In this document: piece by piece, positions 1 through 6,310 of the stretch | Numbering within the stretch: the stretch's first letter is position 1 | Layout of the letters: every line of letters begins with the position of its first letter | Assembly (NCBI GenBank): GCA_009469585.1 | Contig: SSXW01000007.1 | Location: forward strand, 1-64,000 | DNA: 64,000 nucleotides | Reading direction: 5' to 3' | DNA from: Dechloromonas sp. Dech2017 | Lineage (GTDB): Bacteria > Pseudomonadota > Gammaproteobacteria > Burkholderiales > Rhodocyclaceae | The notes under the pieces: generated by a model | Database searches by the model: none | Told to the model about the DNA's origin: nothing | What the model saw: the letters and a program-made list of their open reading frames with translations, nothing else | Translations under genes and position numbers: made by a program

Positions 1-37
1 CACGGAGCGACCGCATCTGTCGCTACAATTGAAAACG

Positions 38-63
38 CCCGATGAGGTTCATCGGGTGTCTTT
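38..63. terminator. intrinsic terminator hairpin
   Basis: Perfect 8-bp stem (CCCGATGA at 38-45, TCATCGGG at 49-56) with a 3-base loop, followed by TGTCTTT and preceded by GAAAA. It probably ends a gene lying left of the window. Bases 64-200 show no gene. Confidence 0.75.
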
Positions 64-200
64 GTCGGCCAGCAATTGAACTGGTCAATCCGTCAAAATA
101 GGTGTCAACCTATTTCAGGACCGGTCATATGGTTGAATATTAGTGGGTTGCAAATCGCCAAGGGGAATACAATCAGCATAATCAAAGAAGCTGCAAAGTC

Positions 201-1001
201 ATGACTACACCAACCGCAGATCAAACATCGCCAATCAAAGCTGATGGCGTTCTCGGCAAACTCAAGCTGGTAGTAACACTCTCCACAATTATCGGATTGC
301 TATCGACCAATATTGCTGCCCTAACCAGCGAGGTTGCACACACAGCTCTGTTCGATGGATTGAAGCAGGCAATAGGCTTTGCACTAGCTGAAACTATTGC
401 CAACCGACTATTGAGCAACAGCCCTACAGAAGTTCGGAAAACAGATGTAGCAAGAAGAACTGCAGGCCTCGAAGCGGAGAAGGCTGATCTTCACCGGAAA
501 ATAAACTATAGCGAAGTACAGAATTCCAGCCTAAGCAAAGAGGCAGGCGATCTAAAGCAGAACTACGAGAAGCTGGAAGCGAGGCACGAAAAGCTATCCT
601 CTGACCATCAAGACCTAAGCGATAGGCACAATAGACTCACCACCGAGCATGGTGATCTCCAAGGCCGACACGGACGGCTGGTCACTGAGCACAATGGCCT
701 TTCTTCAAAACATGCCAAGCTCATTCAGGTACAAAGTCAAAGAGACGCGGCCGCCAAAAAACTTTCTAGCCGTGTAGCGCCCAGGGTAATTAACACTGCC
801 ACGAGGGCTGTTTCGACACTACCCGAAAAAGTCGTACCAGTCGTAGGAACTGTGGTGGCTGTCGGAATGACGCTCTGGGACGTCAAAGACATGTGCGAGA
901 CATTGCGTGACATTAATGAGATGAATGCTGTATTTGGATATCCATCCGCCGACGAACACAGAGTCTGCGGAATAAAAGTCCCTCACCTCTCCGGATATTG
1001 A
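201..1001 (+). CDS. Hypothetical membrane-associated coiled-coil protein with histidine heptads
   Basis: I do not recognise this 266-residue protein. Residues about 21-42 form a hydrophobic segment that could anchor it. Residues about 85-178 are a coiled coil. From 125 to 174 it consists of consecutive heptads with Leu at 125, 132, 139, 146, 153, 160, 167 and 174, and His at 129, 136, 143, 150, 157, 164 and 171. If Leu is core position d, His occupies position a. A second hydrophobic patch (about 210-225, VVPVVGTVVAVG) precedes a Cys-containing tail. Codon use is clearly AT-richer than in the neighbours, which suggests horizontal transfer. It stands alone, downstream of a terminator and convergent with the DUF454 gene. 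There is no recognisable enzymatic motif. The gene call is fairly secure; the function is unknown. Confidence 0.72.
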   Translation: MTTPTADQTSPIKADGVLGKLKLVVTLSTIIGLLSTNIAALTSEVAHTALFDGLKQAIGFALAETIANRLLSNSPTEVRKTDVARRTAGLEAEKADLHRKINYSEVQNSSLSKEAGDLKQNYEKLEARHEKLSSDHQDLSDRHNRLTTEHGDLQGRHGRLVTEHNGLSSKHAKLIQVQSQRDAAAKKLSSRVAPRVINTATRAVSTLPEKVVPVVGTVVAVGMTLWDVKDMCETLRDINEMNAVFGYPSADEHRVCGIKVPHLSGY

Positions 1002-1053
1002 AAAGAACAGGCCTGCCGTTTTCATGCAGAGGCCCCTGATCGGCGTTGATTCC

Positions 1054-1089
1054 TGCGGTCAACCGGAAAAAACGGCCAAAATCGAAATC
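1054..1089 (+). repeat. GGTCGAC/A-tract repeat, copy 1
   Basis: TGCGGTCAAC, CGG, six A, CGGCC, then AAAATCGAAATC. It lies immediately beyond the stop codon of the DUF454 gene. See the finding on the dispersed motif. Confidence 0.8.
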
Positions 1090-1441
1090 AGAGCGAAGGC
1101 CGCGTCCACATCCAGCCGAGGACGATCACGGCGATACCGGCCGGCAGGTAGCGCCAGGGCTCGGGCAGGCTCAGCCAGCCGCCGAGGGCGCTGATGCTCA
1201 TCAAGACCACGGCCAGGCGTTTGGCGGCCAGGGGAATCGCCCCATGATCGCGCCAGGCGCGGATGGCTGGCCCGGCCTTGGGGTGGGCGAGCAGTTTCGC
1301 CTCCCACTCGGGATGCGAGCGGGCGAAGAAATAGGCGGCGAGGATCAGGAAGGGCGTGGTCGGCAACAGCGGCAGCGCCGCGCCGAGCACGCCGAGGGCC
1401 ACGGAAACGACGCCGAGGGCACGATAGACGGGGGTTTTCAT
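1088..1441 (-). CDS. DUF454 (YbaN-like) inner-membrane protein
   Basis: A 117-residue protein with three or four hydrophobic stretches (about 7-37, 73-90 and 96-112). It carries the family's N-terminal pattern of a helix followed by LPLLPTTPFLILAAYFFARS and a following HPEWEAKLL segment. This is typical of the YbaN/DUF454 family, whose biochemical role is unknown. It begins 6 bases after the stop of the upstream LysR gene on the same strand, so the two are probably co-transcribed. The stop codon abuts copy 1 of the dispersed motif. Confidence 0.85.
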   Translation of the reverse strand: MKTPVYRALGVVSVALGVLGAALPLLPTTPFLILAAYFFARSHPEWEAKLLAHPKAGPAIRAWRDHGAIPLAAKRLAVVLMSISALGGWLSLPEPWRYLPAGIAVIVLGWMWTRPSL

Positions 1442-1447
1442 GGGCGC

Positions 1448-2350
1448 CTAGCGTAGCTCCCAGTAGCTCGACCGGCCGTAGTGCTCCTTGAGCAGGTCGA
1501 TGAACAGCCGGACCCGCAGCGGCAGGTGGCGGCGCTCGGGGAAGACGGCGTAGATGCCCATGGGCGGAGCCTGCCAGGCGTCGAGCACTGAGGTCAGCCG
1601 GCCCTCCTTCAAATCGCGGCCAACCTCCCACAGCGAGCGCCAGGCCAGGCCGCGCCCGGCCAGCGCCCATTCGTGCAGCACCGCCCCGTCGTTGCACTCG
1701 AAAGTGCCGCTGACCTTGAGCGTCTGCGTCTCGCCGCTGTCCGGGTGGCGAAACAGCCAGCCGCGCTGCTGGCCGAGCGACAGGCAGTCGTGCCCGGCCA
1801 GGTCGTCGGGCGTGCGCGGCACACCGTGGGCGACCAGGTAGGCCGGGCTGGCCACTACCATGCGCCGCATCTCGCCCAGCCGCACGCTGACCAGGCTGGA
1901 ATCGGTCAGCTCGCCGATGCGCACGGCGCAATCGATGTTCTCGTTGATCAGGTCGACCAGGCGATCGGACAAGTTCAGATTGACGCGGACCTCGGGATTG
2001 GCCCGCATGAAATCGCCGACCAGCGGCGCCACGTGCTGGCGCCCAAAGCCAGCCGGGGCGGAAATTTTCAAGTAGCCACTGGCCTGCACGCCGCCCAGCG
2101 ACACTGCCGCCTCGGCGTTGGCCAGGTCGAGCAGCAGCTTTTGGCAATCTTCCAGGAAAGCCTGCCCCTCGAAGGTCAGGGTCAGCTTGCGTGTCGTGCG
2201 GACCAGCAAGCGCACACCGAGGCGCGCCTCGAGGGCATCGATGCGCCGCCCGATGATGGCCGGGGTGACTCCTTCCAGCCGCGCCGCGGCCGACAGGCTG
2301 CCGCGAGTTGCGACACTGGCAAAGGCTTCGATCTGCTTCAGGCGGTCCAT
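1448..2350 (-). CDS. LysR-family transcriptional regulator
   Basis: 300 residues, normal for the family. Residues 1-60 form the winged helix-turn-helix (SLSAAARLEGVTPAIIGRRI followed by LEARLGVRLLVRTTRKLTLT). Residues about 90-295 form the periplasmic-binding-like effector domain. The gene is divergent from malate synthase with a 113-bp shared intergenic region, so it may regulate aceB as well as itself. That target is inferred from position only. The effector cannot be read from the sequence. The close DUF454 gene downstream suggests a two-gene operon. Confidence 0.9.
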   Translation of the reverse strand: MDRLKQIEAFASVATRGSLSAAARLEGVTPAIIGRRIDALEARLGVRLLVRTTRKLTLTFEGQAFLEDCQKLLLDLANAEAAVSLGGVQASGYLKISAPAGFGRQHVAPLVGDFMRANPEVRVNLNLSDRLVDLINENIDCAVRIGELTDSSLVSVRLGEMRRMVVASPAYLVAHGVPRTPDDLAGHDCLSLGQQRGWLFRHPDSGETQTLKVSGTFECNDGAVLHEWALAGRGLAWRSLWEVGRDLKEGRLTSVLDAWQAPPMGIYAVFPERRHLPLRVRLFIDLLKEHYGRSSYWELR

Positions 2351-2376
2351 TCGATACCAACGGTAAAAGATGAAGT

Positions 2377-2419
2377 GATTCTAGCCGCCTTTTTAATCTT
2401 ATAGAAGACCACTAGAATC
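2377..2419. promoter_or_regulatory. inverted repeat between the LysR gene and aceB
   Basis: Perfect 8-bp arms GATTCTAG (2377-2384) and CTAGAATC (2412-2419), separated by 27 AT-rich bases, lie inside the divergent promoter region. The spacing is wide for a single LysR half-site pair, but a two-site arrangement is possible. Assignment to the neighbouring LysR protein is inferred. Confidence 0.4.
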
Positions 2420-2463
2420 CCTCCCATCGAATTGTCCGATCCATCACCTTTCAGGAGATCCGC

Positions 2464-4062
2464 ATGGCCATCAACCTGCCCGCCGGTATGCAAATTACCG
2501 CCCCCGTGAAGCCCGAATGGGAATCCATCCTCACCACCGAGGCGCTGGAATTCGTCGCCAAGCTGCACCGCGCCTTCGAAGGCCGCCGCCAGGAACTGCT
2601 CAAGGCCCGCATCGAGCGCCAGGCCCGCATCGATGCCGGCGAAATGCCGGACTTCCTGCCGGAAACCGCCCACATCCGCAACGGCGACTGGAAGGTCGCC
2701 CCGGTGCCGGCCGCCCTGCAGTGCCGCCGCGTCGAAATCACCGGTCCGGTCGAAGCCAAGATGATCATCAACGCCTTCAACTCCGGCGCTGACTCCTACA
2801 TGACCGACTTCGAGGATTCCAACAGCCCGAACTGGGAAAACCAGATCCAGGGCCAGGTGAACCTGTACAAGGCGATCCGTCGCGAACTGTCGTTCAAGAA
2901 CGAAGCCGGCAAGGAATACAAGCTAAACGACAAGATCGCCACCCTGCAGATCCGTCCGCGCGGCTGGCACCTCGACGAAAAGCACGTGCTGGTCGATGGC
3001 CAGCGCGTTGCCGGCGGCCTGTTCGACTTCGGTCTGGTCTTCTTCCACAACGCCAAGGAGCAGATCGCTCGTGGCGCCGGTCCGTTCTACTACCTGCCGA
3101 AGATGGAAAGCCACCTCGAAGCCCGCCTGTGGAACGACGCCTTCGTCATGGCCCAGGATCACGTCGGCCTGCCGCAGGGCACCATCAAGGCCACCGTGCT
3201 GGTCGAAACCATTCTCGCCACCTTCGAGATGGAAGAAATCCTGTACGAACTGCGTAACCACTCCGCCGGTCTGAACGCCGGTCGCTGGGACTACATCTTC
3301 TCCTGCATCAAGAAGTTCAAGAAGAACAAGGACTTCTGCCTAGCCCAACGCGGCGCCATCACCATGGAAGTGCCCTTCATGCGCGGCTATGCCCTGGCGC
3401 TGGTCCAGGCTTGCCACAAGCGCGGCGCCCCGGCCATGGGCGGCATGTCTGCCCTGATCCCGATCAAGAACGACCCGGTCGCCAACGAAAAGGCGCTGGC
3501 CGGCATCCGCCACGACAAGACCCGCGACGCCAACGACGGCTTCGACGGCGGCTGGGTGGCCCACCCGGGCTTGGTGCCGATCGCCATGGAAGAGTTCGTC
3601 AAGGTGCTCGGCGACAAGCCGAACCAGTTCGAAAAGCAGGTTGAAGGCAAGTTCGGCCCAGCCCAGTGGCTGGACTTCCAGCCGACCACCCCGATCACCG
3701 AAGCCGGCCTGCGCAACAACATCAACGTCGGCATCCACTACCTCGGCTCCTGGCTGGCCGGCAACGGCTGCGTGCCCATCCACAACCTGATGGAAGATGC
3801 CGCCACCGCCGAAATTTCCCGCTCGCAGGTCTGGCAGTGGGTGGTTTCGCCGAAGGGCGTGCTCGACGACGGCCGCAAGGTCACCGTGGAAATGGTCCGC
3901 CCGATGATCGCTGAAGAGTTGGTCAAGGTGAAGGCCACCGTCACCGCCCAGGGGGAAGACACCGCGACCTACGATCAAGCCGCCGAAATCTTCGACCGCA
4001 TGTCGCTGACCCCGGAATACCCGGAGTTCCTGACCCTGCCGCTGTACGAAGCGATGGCCTGA
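2464..4062 (+). CDS. aceB: malate synthase A
   Basis: Condenses glyoxylate with acetyl-CoA to give malate, the second step of the glyoxylate shunt, in the cytoplasm. At 532 residues it has the length of the A isoform rather than the roughly 720-residue G isoform. The family signature is present at residues 264-280 (RNHSAGLNAGRWDYIF), as are the RPRGWHL segment (about 164-170) and the C-terminal NLMEDAATAEISRSQVWQW block. A Shine-Dalgarno sequence (CAGGAG) lies 5 bases before the ATG. It is single-cistron, closed by a terminator. The partner isocitrate lyase gene is not in the window, but aceK and icd are about 13-18 kb away. Confidence 0.96.
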   Translation: MAINLPAGMQITAPVKPEWESILTTEALEFVAKLHRAFEGRRQELLKARIERQARIDAGEMPDFLPETAHIRNGDWKVAPVPAALQCRRVEITGPVEAKMIINAFNSGADSYMTDFEDSNSPNWENQIQGQVNLYKAIRRELSFKNEAGKEYKLNDKIATLQIRPRGWHLDEKHVLVDGQRVAGGLFDFGLVFFHNAKEQIARGAGPFYYLPKMESHLEARLWNDAFVMAQDHVGLPQGTIKATVLVETILATFEMEEILYELRNHSAGLNAGRWDYIFSCIKKFKKNKDFCLAQRGAITMEVPFMRGYALALVQACHKRGAPAMGGMSALIPIKNDPVANEKALAGIRHDKTRDANDGFDGGWVAHPGLVPIAMEEFVKVLGDKPNQFEKQVEGKFGPAQWLDFQPTTPITEAGLRNNINVGIHYLGSWLAGNGCVPIHNLMEDAATAEISRSQVWQWVVSPKGVLDDGRKVTVEMVRPMIAEELVKVKATVTAQGEDTATYDQAAEIFDRMSLTPEYPEFLTLPLYEAMA

Positions 4063-4081
4063 GTCCTTCGCGACCTTTGAG

Positions 4082-4110
4082 AAAAGTGCCGGCCCCGCCC
4101 GGCGCTTTTT
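4082..4110 (+). terminator. intrinsic terminator of aceB
   Basis: The AAGTGCCGG arm pairs with CCGGCGCTT (one G-T pair) across CCCCGC-type loop bases and runs into TTTTT, 20 bases after the aceB stop. Confidence 0.8.
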
Positions 4111-4191
4111 CATTGACGCCCGGGAAATCCCGCCGGCATCCGAGGGATATCCCGCAGGTGCCAGCCGGCCCGGCTCTGCGAGAATCATGGC

Positions 4192-5130
4192 ATGGACATC
4201 CTGATCGACATCATCCTCAAGGCCGGCCGCTCGGCGGTCGAACTCGCACTCTTCATCCTGCTGCCGGTAATGGTCGTCATGCTGTCGCTGATGCGCCTGC
4301 TCGAAGCCCGCGGCGCGCTCGACTGGCTGGTGGCGAAGCTGGCGCCGCTGCTCAGGCCCTTCGGCCTGACCGGGCTGGGCGTCTTCGCGGCGCTGCAGAT
4401 CAATTTCGTCAGCTTCGCCGCGCCGCTCGCCACGCTGACCATGATGGAGCAGCGCGGCACCTCGAACCGCCATCTGGCGGCGACGCTGGCCATGGTTTTC
4501 GCCATGGCCCAGGCCAACGCCTCGCTGCCCATGCTGACCATGGGGCTGGAACTGGCGCCGACCCTGATCCTGTCGCTGCTCGGCGGACTGAGCGCGGCGG
4601 CTGCCACCTATTATTTCTTCGGCCGCCAGTTGTCGGCCGACGAGGCCATCGTCGACGAGACCCTGCGCCACCCGGTGGCCGAGGACGCCAAGGGCGTGCT
4701 CGACGTCATCAACCGGGCCGGGGCCGAGGCCTTCAAGATCGCCGTCGGCGCCATCCCCATGCTCGTGCTGTCGCTGGTCGCCGTCACCGCCCTCAAGCAG
4801 TTCGGGGTCATCGCCTTGATCACCCGGGGGCTGGCCCCGCTGCTCGCCCTGGCCGGCATCGACCCCATCCTCGTCCTGCCCGCCCTGACCAAATACCTGG
4901 CCGGCGGCACGGCGATGATGGGGGTGATGGACGAGATGCGCCGGGCCGGCCAGGTTAGTGCCCAGTTGCTCAACCAGAGCGCCGGCTTCCTGATTTCGCC
5001 CTTCGACCTGCCCGGCGTCGCCGTGCTGATTTCGGCCGGCCGGCGCGTCGCCGCCGTGTGGAAGCCGGCGGCGCTGGGCGCCTGCGTCGGCATCGCGCTG
5101 CGCACGGTCGGCCACGCGCTGGTCGGCTGA
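4192..5130 (+). CDS. nucleoside-recognition (Gate) domain membrane protein
   Basis: A 312-residue protein with about eight hydrophobic helices, arranged as two homologous halves (about 5-145 and 170-310) split by a charged loop (SADEAIVDETLRHPVAEDAKG). Both halves carry the Gate-type pattern of small residues and Asn/Ser within helices (QINFVSFAAPLATL; KYLAGGTAMMGVMDEM), as in nucleoside-recognition proteins and SpmA/SpmB-like proteins. These probably form a permease, but the substrate cannot be read here. The stop codon is the first part of a palindrome preceding the lrgA gene. The closest same-strand neighbours are the LrgA/LrgB genes 92 bases downstream. Confidence 0.75.
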   Translation: MDILIDIILKAGRSAVELALFILLPVMVVMLSLMRLLEARGALDWLVAKLAPLLRPFGLTGLGVFAALQINFVSFAAPLATLTMMEQRGTSNRHLAATLAMVFAMAQANASLPMLTMGLELAPTLILSLLGGLSAAAATYYFFGRQLSADEAIVDETLRHPVAEDAKGVLDVINRAGAEAFKIAVGAIPMLVLSLVAVTALKQFGVIALITRGLAPLLALAGIDPILVLPALTKYLAGGTAMMGVMDEMRRAGQVSAQLLNQSAGFLISPFDLPGVAVLISAGRRVAAVWKPAALGACVGIALRTVGHALVG

Positions 5131-5144
5131 TACTTCTAGTATCA
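5128..5144. promoter_or_regulatory. palindrome upstream of the lrgA-type gene
   Basis: TGATACTTCTAGTATCA has 7-bp perfect arms and a 3-base loop, overlapping the TGA stop of the Gate-domain gene. It has no T-run, so an operator for the lrgAB promoter is more likely than a terminator. No DNA-binding partner can be named. Confidence 0.4.
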
Positions 5145-5195
5145 GATCAAGCGACAAAATCGCGTCTAGGCACGACAATAAAGACAAAATAGACT

Positions 5196-5219
5196 GCAAT
5201 CCTCACCGAAGAGGATTGC
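5196..5219 (+). promoter_or_regulatory. RBS-sequestering hairpin ahead of the lrgA-type gene
   Basis: GCAATCCTC (5196-5204) and GAGGATTGC (5211-5219) form a perfect 9-bp stem with a 6-base loop. The GAGG of the right arm is the only good Shine-Dalgarno sequence and lies 8 bases before the ATG at 5223. In RNA the ribosome-binding site would be buried. This is visible in the sequence; a regulatory effect is inferred. Confidence 0.6.
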
Positions 5220-5222
5220 CCC

Positions 5223-5579
5223 ATGCTCCCTGCCCTGACCCAACTCCTGATTTTCCAGCTGGCCGGCGAAGTGCTGGCCCGCGGCCTCGGCCTGCCGGTT
5301 CCCGGCCCGGTGCTCGGCATGCTGCTGCTCTTCGTCGCCCTGCTCGTCCGCGGCGGCCCCGGCGACAGCCTGCAAGGCACCAGCCAGACGCTGCTCCAGC
5401 ACCTGTCGCTGCTCTTCGTGCCGGCCGGCACCGGCATCATGGTGCATCTGCACCGCGTCGCCGACGAATGGCTGCCCCTGCTGCTCGCCTTGCTGGTCAG
5501 CACGCTGGCCACGCTGGTCGTCACGGCCGGGGTCATGAAGCTGTGCCAGCCGGCCACGCCAGGCGAGGCCAAGCCATGA
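5223..5579 (+). CDS. LrgA/CidA-family membrane protein
   Basis: 118 residues with four predicted membrane helices and the family-typical stretch PVPGPVLGMLLLFVALLV near residue 25-43. LrgA/CidA proteins are holin-like, and in several bacteria the family has been linked to export of small metabolites at a shift in carbon or oxygen status. The ATG overlaps nothing upstream, and the stop overlaps the lrgB-type start as ATGA, which indicates translational coupling. A hairpin hides its ribosome-binding site. Confidence 0.88.
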   Translation: MLPALTQLLIFQLAGEVLARGLGLPVPGPVLGMLLLFVALLVRGGPGDSLQGTSQTLLQHLSLLFVPAGTGIMVHLHRVADEWLPLLLALLVSTLATLVVTAGVMKLCQPATPGEAKP

Positions 5580-6304
5580 ACGCCGATCTCGGCCAGATCT
5601 GGGTCTACCTGTCGGCCTCGCCGCTGCTCGGGCTGACCGTCACCCTGCTCGCCTACCAGGGCGCCTTCTGGATCTACCAGCGGTCCGGCGCCCACCCGCT
5701 GGCCAACCCGGTGCTCATCGCGGTTTTCGTTTTGGTGCTTTTTTTGACGTTGACCGCGACATCCTACGAAACCTACTTCGCCGGCGCCCAGTTCGTGCAT
5801 TTCCTGCTCGGCCCGGCCACCGTGGCGCTGGCCATCCCGCTGTACACCCAGTTCAGGCGGGTGCGCGCCATGCTGCTGCCGGTCCTGGCCGGACTGCTGG
5901 CCGGCAGCCTGACGGCCATCGCCTCAGCCGTGCTGGTTGCCCGCCTGTTCGACGCCAGCCCGTCAACCCAGCTGTCGCTCGCCCCCAAGTCGGTGACGAC
6001 GCCGATCGCCATGGGCATTGCCGAGCGCATCGGCGGCATCCCATCGCTGACCGCCGTGCTGGTCATCGTCACCGGCATCCTCGGCGCCGTCGGTGCCCGC
6101 ACTGTGTTCGACGCCATGCGGGTGCGCGATCCGGCCATCCGCGGCTTCGCTATCGGCGTCGCCTCGCACGGCATCGGCACTGCCCGGGCCTTCCAGGTCA
6201 ACGAGCAGAGCGGCGCCTTCGCGGCGCTGGCCATGGGCCTGAACGGCGCCCTGACCGCGCTTTTGGTCCCGGTAATGGCCAACTGGCTAGTCGGGTTAGG
6301 GTAA
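5576..6304 (+). CDS. LrgB-family membrane protein
   Basis: The start is taken at 5576, where ATGA overlaps the lrgA-type stop, giving 242 residues, the usual family length. It has about seven helices. The conserved block LAPKSVTTPIAMGIAERIGG and the later HGIGTARAFQVNEQSGAFAAL region identify LrgB. It should form a complex with the LrgA-type partner in the inner membrane. The following kinase starts 7 bases after its stop, so lrgA, lrgB, kinase and regulator may form one operon. A copy of the dispersed motif lies inside the gene. Confidence 0.9.
   Translation: MNADLGQIWVYLSASPLLGLTVTLLAYQGAFWIYQRSGAHPLANPVLIAVFVLVLFLTLTATSYETYFAGAQFVHFLLGPATVALAIPLYTQFRRVRAMLLPVLAGLLAGSLTAIASAVLVARLFDASPSTQLSLAPKSVTTPIAMGIAERIGGIPSLTAVLVIVTGILGAVGARTVFDAMRVRDPAIRGFAIGVASHGIGTARAFQVNEQSGAFAALAMGLNGALTALLVPVMANWLVGLG
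5722..5758 (-). repeat. GGTCGAC/A-tract repeat, copy 2
   Basis: Reading the minus strand: CGCGGTCAAC, GTC, seven A, GCACC, then AAAACGAAAACC. It is embedded in the lrgB-type gene, antisense to it, where the gene encodes hydrophobic helix residues. Confidence 0.75.
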
Positions 6305-6310
6305 GTACCT

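Noticed and set aside
3340-5199. Very long open frame on the minus strand opposite aceB and the Gate-domain gene
   Set aside because: Its translation is rich in Arg, Gly, Gln, Asp and His, typical of the antisense of a high-GC gene. It contains no recognisable domain, and the plus-strand genes there are certain.
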